Shown: positions 1 through 10,584 of the stretch, piece by piece
How the letters are laid out: the number at the start of each line of letters is the position of its first letter
Position numbering within the stretch: the stretch's first letter is position 1
Assembly: GCA_014843695.1 (NCBI GenBank)
Contig: CM026404.1
Coordinates: forward strand, 88,423,475 to 88,487,474
Origin: Archivesica marissinica
Taxonomy: Eukaryota > Mollusca > Bivalvia > Venerida > Vesicomyidae
DNA: 64,000 nucleotides
Direction: 5' to 3'
The notes under the pieces: generated by a model
What the model saw: the letters and a program-made list of their open reading frames with translations, nothing else
Told to the model about the DNA's origin: nothing
The model's database searches: none
Translations under genes and position numbers: made by a program

Positions 1-2638
1 AGGTGTGCGTTTTCTATGTCCTCTAGTATACATATAATGTAGGTGTGCGTTTTCTATGTCCTCTAGTATACATATAATGTAGGTGTGCGTTTTCTATGTC
101 CTCTAGTATACATATAATGTAGGTGTGCGTTTTCTATGTCCTCTAGTATACATATAATGTAGGTGTGCGTTTTCTATGTCCTCTAGTATACATATAATGT
201 AGGTGTGCGTTTTCTATGTCCTCTAGTATACATATAATGTAGGTGTGCGTTTTCTATGTCCTCTAGTATACATATAATGTAGGTGTGCGTTTTCTATGTC
301 CTCTAGTATACATATAATGTAGGTGTGCGTTTTCTATGTCCTCTAGTATACATATAATGTAGGTGTGCGTTTTCTATGTCCTCTAGTATACATATAATGT
401 AGGTGTGCGTTTTCTATGTCCTCTAGTATACATATAATGTAGGTGTGCGTTTTCTATGTCCTCTAGTATACATATAATGTAGGTGTGCGTTTTCTATGTC
501 CTCTAGTATACATATAATGTAGGTGTGCGTTTTCTATGTCCTCTAGTATACATATAATGTAGGTGTGCGTTTTCTATGTCCTCTAGTATACATATAATGT
601 AGGTGTGCGTTTTCTATGTCCTCTAGTATACATATAATGTAGGTGTGCGTTTTCTATGTCCTCTAGTATACATATAATGTAGGTGTGCGTTTTCTATGTC
701 CTCTAGTATACATATAATGTAGGTGTGCGTTTTCTATGTCCTCTAGTATACATATAATGTAGGTGTGCGTTTTCTATGTCCTCTAGTATACATATAATGT
801 AGGTGTGCGTTTTCTATGTCCTCTAGTATACATATAATGTAGGTGTGCGTTTTCTATGTCCTCTAGTATACATATAATGTAGGTGTGCGTTTTCTATGTC
901 CTCTAGTATACATATAATGTAGGTGTGCGTTTTCTATGTCCTCTAGTATACATATAATGTAGGTGTGCGTTTTCTATGTCCTCTAGTATACATATAATGT
1001 AGGTGTGCGTTTTCTATGTCCTCTAGTATACATATAATGTAGGTGTGCGTTTTCTATGTCCTCTAGTATACATATAATGTAGGTGTGCGTTTTCTATGTC
1101 CTCTAGTATACATATAATGTAGGTGTGCGTTTTCTATGTCCTCTAGTATACATATAATGTAGGTGTGCGTTTTCTATGTCCTCTAGTATACATATAATGT
1201 AGGTGTGCGTTTTCTATGTCCTCTAGTATACATATAATGTAGGTGTGCGTTTTCTATGTCCTCTAGTATACATATAATGTAGGTGTGCGTTTTCTATGTC
1301 CTCTAGTATACATATAATGTAGGTGTGCGTTTTCTATGTCCTCTAGTATACATATAATGTAGGTGTGCGTTTTCTATGTCCTCTAGTATACATATAATGT
1401 AGGTGTGCGTTTTCTATGTCCTCTAGTATACATATAATGTAGGTGTGCGTTTTCTATGTCCTCTAGTATACATATAATGTAGGTGTGCGTTTTCTATGTC
1501 CTCTAGTATACATATAATGTAGGTGTGCGTTTTCTATGTCCTCTAGTATACATATAATGTAGGTGTGCGTTTTCTATGTCCTCTAGTATACATATAATGT
1601 AGGTGTGCGTTTTCTATGTCCTCTAGTATACATATAATGTAGGTGTGCGTTTTCTATGTCCTCTAGTATACATATAATGTAGGTGTGCGTTTTCTATGTC
1701 CTCTAGTATACATATAATGTAGGTGTGCGTTTTCTATGTCCTCTAGTATACATATAATGTAGGTGTGCGTTTTCTATGTCCTCTAGTATACATATAATGT
1801 AGGTGTGCGTTTTCTATGTCCTCTAGTATACATATAATGTAGGTGTGCGTTTTCTATGTCCTCTAGTATACATATAATGTAGGTGTGCGTTTTCTATGTC
1901 CTCTAGTATACATATAATGTAGGTGTGCGTTTTCTATGTCCTCTAGTATACATATAATGTAGGTGTGCGTTTTCTATGTCCTCTAGTATACATATAATGT
2001 AGGTGTGCGTTTTCTATGTCCTCTAGTATACATATAATGTAGGTGTGCGTTTTCTATGTCCTCTAGTATACATATAATGTAGGTGTGCGTTTTCTATGTC
2101 CTCTAGTATACATATAATGTAGGTGTGCGTTTTCTATGTCCTCTAGTATACATATAATGTAGGTGTGCGTTTTCTATGTCCTCTAGTATACATATAATGT
2201 AGGTGTGCGTTTTCTATGTCCTCTAGTATACATATATATGTAGGTGTGCGTTTTCTATGTCCTCTAGTATACATATAATGTAGGTGTGCGTTTTCTATGT
2301 CCTCTAGTATACATATAATGTAGGTGTGCGTTTTCTATGTCCTCTAGTATACATATAATGTAGGTGTGCGTTTTCTATGTCCTCTAGTATACATATAATG
2401 TAGGTGTGCGTTTTCTATGTCCTCTAGTATACATATAATGTAGGTGTGCGTTTTCTATGTCCTCTAGTATACATATAATGTAGGTGTGCGTTTTCTATGT
2501 CCTCTAGTATACATATAATGTAGGTGTGCGTTTTCTATGTCCTCTAGTATACATATAATGTAGGTGTGCGTTTTCTATGTCCTCTAGTATACATATAATG
2601 TAGGTGTGCGTTTTCTATGTCCTCTAGTATACATATAA
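1..2638. repeat. 40-bp satellite array, near-identical copies
   Basis: About 66 head-to-tail copies of a 40-bp unit containing GTGTGCGTTTTCTATGTCCT followed by CTAGTATACATATAATG. Copies are essentially identical by eye; the only clear change is one inserted base near 2235 (CATATATATG instead of CATATAATG), which shifts the register by one. The array runs off the left edge and into the gap at 2639. A more diverged 36-bp relative, lacking the ACAT segment, occurs at 11289-12303. No coding potential is inferred. Confidence 0.98.
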
Positions 2639-3638
2639 NNNNNNNNNNNNNNNNNNNNNNNNNNNNNNNNNNNNNNNNNNNNNNNNNNNNNNNNNNNNNN
2701 NNNNNNNNNNNNNNNNNNNNNNNNNNNNNNNNNNNNNNNNNNNNNNNNNNNNNNNNNNNNNNNNNNNNNNNNNNNNNNNNNNNNNNNNNNNNNNNNNNNN
2801 NNNNNNNNNNNNNNNNNNNNNNNNNNNNNNNNNNNNNNNNNNNNNNNNNNNNNNNNNNNNNNNNNNNNNNNNNNNNNNNNNNNNNNNNNNNNNNNNNNNN
2901 NNNNNNNNNNNNNNNNNNNNNNNNNNNNNNNNNNNNNNNNNNNNNNNNNNNNNNNNNNNNNNNNNNNNNNNNNNNNNNNNNNNNNNNNNNNNNNNNNNNN
3001 NNNNNNNNNNNNNNNNNNNNNNNNNNNNNNNNNNNNNNNNNNNNNNNNNNNNNNNNNNNNNNNNNNNNNNNNNNNNNNNNNNNNNNNNNNNNNNNNNNNN
3101 NNNNNNNNNNNNNNNNNNNNNNNNNNNNNNNNNNNNNNNNNNNNNNNNNNNNNNNNNNNNNNNNNNNNNNNNNNNNNNNNNNNNNNNNNNNNNNNNNNNN
3201 NNNNNNNNNNNNNNNNNNNNNNNNNNNNNNNNNNNNNNNNNNNNNNNNNNNNNNNNNNNNNNNNNNNNNNNNNNNNNNNNNNNNNNNNNNNNNNNNNNNN
3301 NNNNNNNNNNNNNNNNNNNNNNNNNNNNNNNNNNNNNNNNNNNNNNNNNNNNNNNNNNNNNNNNNNNNNNNNNNNNNNNNNNNNNNNNNNNNNNNNNNNN
3401 NNNNNNNNNNNNNNNNNNNNNNNNNNNNNNNNNNNNNNNNNNNNNNNNNNNNNNNNNNNNNNNNNNNNNNNNNNNNNNNNNNNNNNNNNNNNNNNNNNNN
3501 NNNNNNNNNNNNNNNNNNNNNNNNNNNNNNNNNNNNNNNNNNNNNNNNNNNNNNNNNNNNNNNNNNNNNNNNNNNNNNNNNNNNNNNNNNNNNNNNNNNN
3601 NNNNNNNNNNNNNNNNNNNNNNNNNNNNNNNNNNNNNN
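2639..3638. other. Assembly gap, exactly 1000 N
   Basis: Run of exactly 1000 unresolved bases. The left flank is the 40-bp satellite and the right flank is a SINE fragment, so the array ends somewhere inside the gap. The round length suggests a placeholder rather than a measured distance. Confidence 0.99.
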
Positions 3639-3768
3639 CAATTACGAGTGTGCCCTTAGGCAAGGCATTTAAATTCCACATTGCCTCTTCTCTCTCCCTC
3701 GTGGCGATGGATTCCATCAGGAATGAGGTCTCGAGATTGTTTAATATAAGTTGTAAGAACTTGTTTCA
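3639..3768 (+). mobile_element. SINE family A, 3' part (copy A1)
   Basis: Matches the body and tail of the family A SINE whose fuller copy is at 28505-28704: the segment GGCGATGGATTCCATCAGGA, the GAGGTCTCGAGA block and the tail AAGTTGTAAGAACTTGTTTC. The tRNA-like head is lost in the gap on the left. It is immediately followed, tail to tail, by a family B SINE in the opposite orientation. Confidence 0.85.
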
Positions 3769-3780
3769 CCATTTTAATCT

Positions 3781-4021
3781 TTATTTATTTTACAACGATT
3801 GCGAAGCAAGTATTAACAACTTATATTAATCACTCTCGTTGGCGCGGATGAACGCGTAACTGTGGTCATTCGTGTGGGAGGAAACCGGAGGACCCGCAGA
3901 AAACCCACTTGTCCGATCTGGCGACCACCGTATCATCTCACATACTTCCCGGTCTGAGGATCGAAGCCGGGTTGCATTGGTGAGAAGAGAGCGCGCTAAC
4001 CATTGCGCTAACCGGACAGCA
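3781..4021 (-). mobile_element. tRNA-derived SINE family B (copy B1)
   Basis: Read on the minus strand, the element begins near 4021 with a tRNA-like head: A box TTAGCGCAATGG and a slightly damaged B box (GGCTTCGATCC). A body with GGTGGTCGCCAGATCGGACA follows, and the tail is CTTGCTTCGCAATCG. The better copy at 38144-38384 has an intact B box GGTTCGATCC. The last 40 bases of the tail closely match the tail of SINE family A although the heads and bodies differ. Nonautonomous; pol III transcription is inferred from the boxes. Confidence 0.85.
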
Positions 4022-4280
4022 TATCTGTATAAACTAACGGAACTACAATGATGTAGCCTGTGACAAGCATAGCGTTAGTCATTTGTCATCATCGATAGGA
4101 CAATGATGCAGAAGGGAGCATTTTCCATATTGGAAATTGAATGTTCTATGCAGCTACTACATGCTGTGATAGCCAAGTAATGCATTTGTGTTTTTCTGAT
4201 CGAATACGCAAATAGGCGATATGTTCCCTGTTACACGATATATATGAGCGTCTATGCTGACTTACCAGGCATATACGTGT

Positions 4281-5020
4281 AATGGTTGCCATGTAAGGTC
4301 AATGGTTGTCGTGTAAGATCTTATGTTGTCGTGTAAGATCTTATGTTGTCGTGTAAGATCTTATGTTGTCGTGTAAGATCTTATGTTGTCGTGTAAGATC
4401 TTATGTTGTCGTGTAAGATCTTATGTTGTCCTGTAAGATCTTATGTTGTCCTGTAAGATCTTATGTTGTCGTGTAATATCTTATGTTGTCGTGTAAGATC
4501 TTATGTTGTCCTGTAAGATCTTATGTTGTCGTGTAAGATCTTATGTTGTCGTGTAAGATCTTATGTTGTCGTGTAAGATCTTATGTTGTCCTGTAAGATC
4601 TTATGTTGTGCTGTAATATCTTATGTTGTCGTGTAAGATCTTATGTTGTCGTGTAAGATCTTATGTTGTCCTGTAAGATCTTATGTTGTCCTGTAATATC
4701 TTATGTTGTCGTGTAAGATCTTATGTTGTCGTGTAAGATCTTATGTTGTCGTGTAAGATCTTATGTTGTCGTGTAAGATCTTATGTTGTCGTGTAATATC
4801 TTATGTTGCCCTGTAATATCTTATGTTGTCCTGTAATATCTTATGTTGCCCTGTAATATCTTATGTTGCCCTGTAATATCTTATGTTGCCCTGTAAGATC
4901 TTATGTTGTCCTGTAAGATCTTATGTTGTCGTGTAAGATATTATGTTGTCGTGTAAGATCTTATGTTGTCGTGTAAGATCTTATGTTGTCCTGTAAGATC
5001 TTATGTTGCCCTGTAGGATA
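4281..5020. repeat. 20-bp minisatellite array
   Basis: About 37 copies of the unit TTATGTTGTCGTGTAAGATC, with common variants GTCCTGTAATATC and GCCCTG. Each unmutated junction creates the 10-bp perfect palindrome TAAGATCTTA. The first two copies (4281-4320) are degenerate. Confidence 0.97.
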
Positions 5021-5089
5021 GTGTGTTGTTTTTTACTTCTGGCAAAATGACACCGTTGGTATTATCCTAAACTCAATACGACTAAATTA

Positions 5090-5323
5090 GTTTATACACA
5101 TTTATTTTAGCTCGATTGCGAAACAAGTTCTTACAACTTATATTAATCACTCTCGAGACCTCATTCCTGATGGAAATTCCATCGCCATGAGGGAGAGAGA
5201 AGAGGCAACGTGGAATTTAAATACCTTGCCTAAGGGCACAATCGTAACGGTTCCAGCGGGGCTCGAACTCAGGACCTTTCGCACCTGAGTCGAACACGCA
5301 TCCACTGTGCTATCACGACTTCC
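5090..5323 (-). mobile_element. tRNA-derived SINE family A (copy A2), with target-site duplication
   Basis: Full or nearly full family A SINE on the minus strand. The head near 5323 contains a pol III A-box-like segment and a B box (GAGTTCGAGCCCC on the minus strand). The tail, near 5090, contains GATTGCGAAACAAGTTCTTA as read on the + strand. It is flanked by the 12-bp direct repeat ACGACTAAATTA at 5078-5089 and 5324-5335, the expected product of LINE-type retrotransposition. Confidence 0.92.
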
Positions 5324-5335
5324 ACGACTAAATTA

Positions 5336-5616
5336 ACGGTTTGTGTGTTCAATATATATATTTATATGATGGACAAGGCAAAATATATCAACCCCTGTTC
5401 CCAGGCTACATGCGGTGTAAAGTCACCATAGCATATCATTATGTAAACAGAAAAGCCATGTTATATAATGCTATGAGAATATACCTCATTGATACATTCT
5501 ACAATATATAACAATACCATAAGAATGCATGGATAGCACAAATCACTGTTGTCTATAGCTTGGCGTTGGTGGTTAGCCGGACTATGTATCGCATTATGTA
5601 GAACACAAAACCACGA
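5336..5616. other. AT-rich sequence, no feature recognised
   Basis: Lies in what should be an intron of the gene whose exon begins at 6147. I see no tandem repeat, RNA gene or convincing exon. Confidence 0.5.
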
Positions 5617-5715
5617 TATATAAATTTAAATTCAATGGAATGATGACGGCATGATCATGACGTGTACACTTCCCAAGTATATAGCAAAGAGCACATTAAC
5701 CACTGTTACATATTC
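5617..5715. repeat. 95-bp direct repeat, left copy, flanking a SINE
   Basis: The segment from TAAATTTAAATTCAATGGAA to CACTGTTACATATTC is repeated about 412 bp downstream at 6031-6130 with only a few differences (for example GACGGCATG versus GACGTCATG). The two copies bracket the family C SINE at 5721-5997. They are much too long for a normal SINE target-site duplication. Confidence 0.9.
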
Positions 5716-5720
5716 ACATA

Positions 5721-5997
5721 CGGATATGTAGTCCAGTGGTAACACGCTGGACTGGTAATCCAGGGATCGTAGGTTCGATCCCCCGTCTGACCCTAAATAA
5801 AAGGTGGGACTTTAAACCGAGGTCTCGTGTCGGTGCTGTACACCGTGCATGTAAAAGTACCAGAGGAGACATTGGAATGGATCTCTGTCTGTATCATTGC
5901 ACTATCCTCCAAAAATCTAAAATGACTAATCTCTTCAGAAGGTGTCGCTCATATGGGCAACCGGTAGCGACGATAAATAAACGTAAAACACACACAA
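5721..5997 (+). mobile_element. tRNA-derived SINE family C (copy C1)
   Basis: The head has A box TAGTCCAGTGG and B box GGTTCGATCCC. The loop around CTGGACTGGTAATCCAG forms a 5-bp anticodon-like stem whose anticodon position reads GGT (threonine). The body has a GTCGGTGCTGTACACCGTGC segment, and the 3' end is CGGTAGCGACGATAAATAAA. The 98-residue open frame across it is fortuitous. Related copies are at 10585-10875 (minus) and 30986-31275 (plus). Confidence 0.92.
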
Positions 5998-6030
5998 TTA
6001 AACCCGGAGTCAAGAAACATCCAATTATAT

Positions 6031-6130
6031 AATAAATTTAAATTCATTGGAATGATGACGTCATGATCATGACATGTACACGTCCCAAGTATATAGCAAA
6101 GAGCACATTAACCACTGTTACATAATTCAA
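6031..6130. repeat. 95-bp direct repeat, right copy, next to a splice acceptor
   Basis: Second copy of the 5617-5715 segment. It ends about 16 bp before the acceptor AG at 6145-6146, so it would supply the branch-point region of the exon at 6147. The 412-bp spacing corresponds to one repeat plus the family C SINE. Confidence 0.88.
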
Positions 6131-6146
6131 CACGTCTTCTTTTCAG

Positions 6147-6220
6147 ATAAATCGTTTTCTATGAAACTCCCAACAGATAAATGGTACGGATTCGAGGACG
6201 CACATATCAACACTCTCAAT
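6147..6220 (+). CDS. Internal exon of an unrecognised, probably GPI-anchored protein
   Basis: Seen directly: a pyrimidine-rich acceptor (CGTCTTCTTTTCAG) ends at 6146 and a consensus donor (AAT then GTAAGT) begins at 6221, giving a 74-bp exon. Only one frame is open. It starts with the last two bases of a codon and then reads KSFSMKLPTDKWYGFEDAHI followed by NTLN, ending in phase 0. This joins in frame to the exon at 7780, which also starts in phase 0. The other two frames hit stops at once. The preceding exon would have to end in phase 1; I could not find it before the left edge, where arrays, SINEs and a gap occupy the sequence. I do not recognise the family. Confidence 0.75.
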
Positions 6221-6258
6221 GTAAGTACACATAACTAAATCGAGTTTCAAAAGTGATT

Positions 6259-7283
6259 GTATATACGGACAATGTATATACTGACAATGTACATACTGAC
6301 AATGTATATACTGACAATGTATATACTGACAATGTATATACTGACAATATATACACTGACAATGTACATACTGACAATGTATATACTGACATATATACTG
6401 ACAATGTATATACTGACAATGTATATACTGACAATGTATACACTGACAATGTACATACTGACAATGTATATACTGACAATGTACATACTGACAATGTATA
6501 TACTGACAATGTATATACTGACAATGTATATACTGACAATGTATATACTGACAATGCATATACTGACAATGTACATACTGACAATGTATATACTGACAAT
6601 GTATATACTGACAATGTATATGCTGACAATGTATATACTGACAATGTACATGCTGACAATGTACATACTGACAATGTATATGCTGACAATGTATATACTG
6701 ACAATGTATATACTGACAATGTATATACTGACAATGTATATACTGACAATGTATATACTGACAATGTATATACAGACAATGTATATACTGACAATGTATA
6801 TACTGACAATGTATATACTGACAATGTGTATACTGACAATGTGTATACTGACAATGTATATACAGAGAATGTATATACTGACAATGTATATACTGACAAT
6901 GTATATACTGACAATGTATATACTGACAATGTGTATACTGACAATGTATATACTGACAATGTATATACTGACAATGTATATACTGACAATGTGTATACTG
7001 ACAATGTATATACTGACAATGTATATACTGACAATGTATATACTGACAATGTATATACTGACAATGTATATACTGACAATGTATATACTGACAATGTAAT
7101 ACTGACAATGTATATACTGACATATATATACTGACAATGTATATACTGACAATGTATATACTGACAATGTATATACTGACATGTATATACTGACAATGTA
7201 TATACTGACAATGTATATACTGACAATGTATATACTGACAATGTATATACTGACATATATACTGACAATGTAAATACTGACAA
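6259..7283. repeat. 15-bp intronic minisatellite
   Basis: About 68 copies of ACAATGTATATACTG, with occasional 12-bp units lacking AATG and point variants (GTACATACTG, GTATGCTG). It lies inside the intron between the exons at 6147-6220 and 7780-8028. Because the unit is five codons without stops, frames stay open for about 280-360 codons on both strands; these are not genes. Confidence 0.98.
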
Positions 7284-7779
7284 AAACATTTACATGTGTG
7301 ATCATATAAGTACTTCTCTGTATTGTTTTATTTTCTTTATTTTATTTTAATCGAGTTTCGAGAATATGTAACTAGCAAGTCACGTGATGTAAATAAATAT
7401 ATTATATGTTATGCATTATATGAGTATGTACTATATATCAGTCTGATACTAAAATATTGTTCTGTTCTGTTCTAACTCGTCTGGTACTGCAGTTTGGATT
7501 TTAATTAAATTTTCCAATTATCCAATATGTTATAGCTTGACCAAAGCCGAACTGATCAGCATTTCATAATGTCAATCTATTGTGCAAATATTATAAAACA
7601 CAAATTAAAACTTCTAATCGGTCACCTTGTGGGTTATTATATTTGGAATGAAACTATTTTCATATTGTCATTTAAATAATTTTATATCAGAAGAATATAC
7701 AGCCATTCATACAGATCTATAATCAAATGTATCAAACACTATTATATGAATTCAATAAAGTAGAAATATTTATCTCCAG

Positions 7780-8028
7780 GGTGGCTTGGAACTTGCGTTC
7801 GGTCTTCGTGTCGGTAGAGAACACAACGTGCCTACATCAGTATTGATAATTGAACACAACAAGGACTACCAGGGAAAACTTATAACCTATACCTTCAGTA
7901 ATGGTCAGCAGGTCCAGGTTGGAAGTGGTATGTCGACCACGGCAGCCCCGGATGTTGACGCTGCGTTATTAGTAGTGCCAGGCAGTAATTTGATACTCTT
8001 TCTCGCCAGTCTAATGTGGTTTTTGTAA
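7780..8028 (+). CDS. Terminal coding exon of an unrecognised, probably GPI-anchored protein
   Basis: An acceptor (TTTATCTCCAG) ends at 7779, and the frame carried over in phase 0 from 6220 runs 82 residues to a TAA at 8026-8028. It opens with GGLELAFGLRVGREHNVPTS and then VLIIEHNKDYQGKLITYTF, an alternating hydrophobic pattern that suggests beta strands. The C-terminus has a small-residue, threonine/serine-rich stretch (GSGMSTTAAPD), then a hydrophobic end (GSNLILFLASLMWFL) with no cytoplasmic tail. That layout is typical of a GPI-attachment signal, so the product is inferred to be an extracellular membrane-anchored protein. Base composition is clearly less AT-rich than the surrounding intron. 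A secreted protein with a hydrophobic end or a tail-anchored protein is the alternative. I cannot assign a family. Confidence 0.78.
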   Translation, partial: GGLELAFGLRVGREHNVPTSVLIIEHNKDYQGKLITYTFSNGQQVQVGSGMSTTAAPDVDAALLVVPGSNLILFLASLMWFL

Positions 8029-8066
8029 ATGAGTGTGACGTCATATTACGAGAAATATACATTTTT

Positions 8067-9347
8067 ATAATACTGCATGCAACATGAACATGTCTACATA
8101 ATACTGCATGCAACGTGAGTATGTCTACATAATACTGTCTGCAACGTGAACATGTCTACATAATACTGCATGCAACGTGAACATGTCTACATAATACTGC
8201 ATGCAACGTGAGTATGTCTACATAATACTGTCTGCAACGTGAACATGTCTACATAATACTGCATGCAACGTGAACATATCTACATAATACTGCATGCAAC
8301 GTGAACATGTCTACATAATACTGCACGCAACGTGAACATGTCTACATAATACTGCACGCAACGTGAACATGTCTACATAATACTGCATTCAACGTGAACA
8401 TATCTACATAATACTGCACGCAACGTGAACATGTCTACATAATACTACACGCAACGTGAACATGTCTACATAATACTGCATGCAACGTGAACATGTCTAC
8501 ATAATACTGCATGCAACGTGAACATGTCTACATAATACTGCATGCAACGTGAACATGTCTACATAATAATGCATGCAACGTGAACATGTCTACATAATAC
8601 TGCATGCAACGTGAACATGTCTACATAATACTGCATGCAACATGAACATGTCTACATAATACTACACGCAACGTGAACATGTCTACATAATACTGCATGC
8701 AACGTGAACATGTCTACATAATACTGCATGCAACGTGAACATGTCTACATAATACTGCATGCAACGTGAACATGTCTACATAATACTGCATGCAACGTGA
8801 ACATGTCTACATAATACTGCATGCAACGTGAACATGTCTACATAATAATGCATGCAACGTGAACATGTCTACATAATACTGCATGCAACGTGAACATGTC
8901 TACATAATACTGCATGCAACGTGAACATGTCTACATAATACTGCATGCAAAGTGAACATGTCTCATAATACTGCATGCAACGTGAACATGTCTACAATAC
9001 TGCACGCAACGTGAACATGTCTACATAATACTGCATGCAACGTGAACATGTCTACATAATACTGCATGCAACGTGAACATGTCTACATAATACTGCATGC
9101 AAAGTGAACATGTCTACATAATACTGCATGCAACGTGAACATGTCTACATAATACTGCATGCAACATGAACATGTCTACATAATACTGCATGCAACATGA
9201 ACATGTCTACATAATACTGCATGCAACGTGAACATGTCTACATAATACTGCATGCAACATGAACATGTCTACATAATACTGCGTGCAACGTGAACATGTC
9301 TACATAATACTGCACGCAACGTGAACATGTCTACATAATACTGCGTA
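8067..9347. repeat. 31-bp minisatellite downstream of the gene's stop codon
   Basis: About 41 copies of a 31-bp unit containing CATGCAACGTGAACATGTCT followed by ACATAATACTG. Variants include GAGTATG for GAACATG, CACGCAACG, and a few shortened units near 8960-9000. It starts about 40 bp after the stop at 8028, so it could lie inside the 3' UTR if the polyadenylation signal at 9360 is used. Confidence 0.97.
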
Positions 9348-9359
9348 CATCTTCAATGA

Positions 9360-9365
9360 AATAAA
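9360..9365 (+). promoter_or_regulatory. Possible polyadenylation signal AATAAA
   Basis: Canonical AATAAA hexamer a few bases after the end of the 31-bp array, 1.3 kb after the stop at 8028 and on the gene's strand. The hexamer is common in AT-rich DNA, so use by this gene is only a possibility. Confidence 0.25.
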
Positions 9366-9740
9366 AAGACCACATTGGAGCTCACAGACTAGAAAGAATA
9401 TCAAAATAGTATACAATGATAAATCTATTTACAAAAGTATACACAGGATTAAGTTATATATAGATGAAACGAACACAAACATCTATACCACGTGCTAATG
9501 ATTCGATTTTCTTCACAGAAGGAACTCAAGTTTCGAAAATGAGATTCAAATATATTACTCTGTTGATAAAGTTTATTATTTTACTAGCATGGACTTAGTC
9601 TAAACGATATCACACTATCCAATTAAGTGTTAATGTTCTTCCGTTAATGACTTCCGGTCGTGACGTTTCCGTAGTTTCCGGGTCAGGTGGTTACTCACGT
9701 TACTTCCTGTTTCATGTTTTAAAAACAAACGTTCAAAATG
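9366..9740. other. AT-rich sequence with no recognised feature
   Basis: No tandem repeat, SINE or convincing exon seen. Confidence 0.5.
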
Positions 9741-9748
9741 CCGCTGCG

Positions 9749-9859
9749 TATATAAAGTGAATCTAGCACCTCCAAGAGTAGCAGATAAGGACATCCCACC
9801 CGAGGGATGAAGATACGTTCAAAGCACAAGGCCCAGTCGAGTTCTTTGAACGTATCTTC
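9749..9859 (+). other. TATA-like motif followed by a perfect 16-bp stem-loop
   Basis: TATATAAAG at 9749-9757 is followed by the inverted repeat GAAGATACGTTCAAAG (9809-9824) and its exact complement CTTTGAACGTATCTTC (9844-9859), with a 19-base loop. Imperfect pairing extends outward (CACCCGAGGGAT against CAGCCCGGTGG). It could be a structured RNA, a small palindromic repeat or a MITE remnant; no terminal repeats were found. Confidence 0.6.
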
Positions 9860-10018
9860 AGCCCGGTGGTGTGAATTCCTTAAATGTAACTCTATGAATA
9901 TGGTAGATTTATTTTCTCACCTTTCTTATGCTTTTGGTGCACTTTAAGAATGATGGCGTATGAATTTACTATAAAGTGGTGAGGTCATTAGAATATAACA
10001 ATTTACTCACATTAATGA

Positions 10019-10264
10019 TTAACTCTTTCAGCGCCGATGAAATTCAGAGCATGTGCAAACAACATAGATCCAGATCAGCCGCGGCGTAACGCCGCGTCTG
10101 ATCAGGATCTATGTTGTTTGCTATTCGGACAGGTGCTTCAGCTCCACTGTCTGAAGAGCAATCAGCATAGAGCCTGATCAGACGGCATGTTCTGTTCTGT
10201 CCGATCGGGTTCTCTACTTTTTTACAAAGTCGCTTTTATGCGACATTGGCGGTGAAAGAGTTAA
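10019..10264 (+). mobile_element. P1 MITE, TTAA-flanked, double hairpin (copy P1a)
   Basis: Bounded by TTAA at 10019-10022 and 10261-10264, with inverted ends AACTCTTTCAGCGCC and GGCGGTGAAAGAGTT. Inside, 10055-10121 is a long near-perfect hairpin with arms GCAAACAACATAGATCCAGA and CTGATCAGGATCT..GTTTGC, closed by a GC-rich tip. A second weaker inverted repeat carries GCATAGAGCCTGATCAGACG. TTAA sites and the length fit a nonautonomous piggyBac-like element (inference). The ends differ from the later P1 copies, so this may be a subfamily. Confidence 0.85.
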
Positions 10265-10584
10265 TGATAATGTAAAACACTGTATCCAATGTACCTCAGA
10301 GATGTCATATAAATGTTACTAACAACATATCTAGGATTGTTTGTAGATTAAAATAGTTACCGTACTCAGTGCTACGATATACTGCATGATATTTAAAACA
10401 ATAACGAATCTGAATTCAATTTTACTTCAACATTTAAATCAATGTGGAAACCCTTTCAAAGATCCAATTCCCGTCGAAAACAATTCGATTTTGAATAGCG
10501 AAATTGCTTGCGAAACGATATAAGCATAGTGTAGAACTGATGAACAATCGCACCATATCACATTACCGAACACGCACTCACGTA
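10265..10584. other. AT-rich sequence with no recognised feature
   Basis: Separates the P1a MITE from the C2 SINE. No tandem repeat, RNA gene or exon seen. Confidence 0.5.

Noticed and set aside
1..2638. CRISPR array
   Set aside because: Units are contiguous with no variable spacers, and the window is clearly eukaryotic.
2544..3717. Frames of more than 350 residues across the first gap, and similar ones across the other two gaps
   Set aside because: They consist almost entirely of unresolved N bases.
5721..5800. Functional tRNA-Thr gene
   Set aside because: A and B boxes and an anticodon-like stem are present, but the T stem does not pair and a SINE body follows; the same unit is dispersed at three sites.
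6143..7305. Open frames of 280-357 residues in the 15-bp array on both strands
   Set aside because: They lie in an intron with clear splice sites on either side and are open in many frames at once because the unit is five codons.
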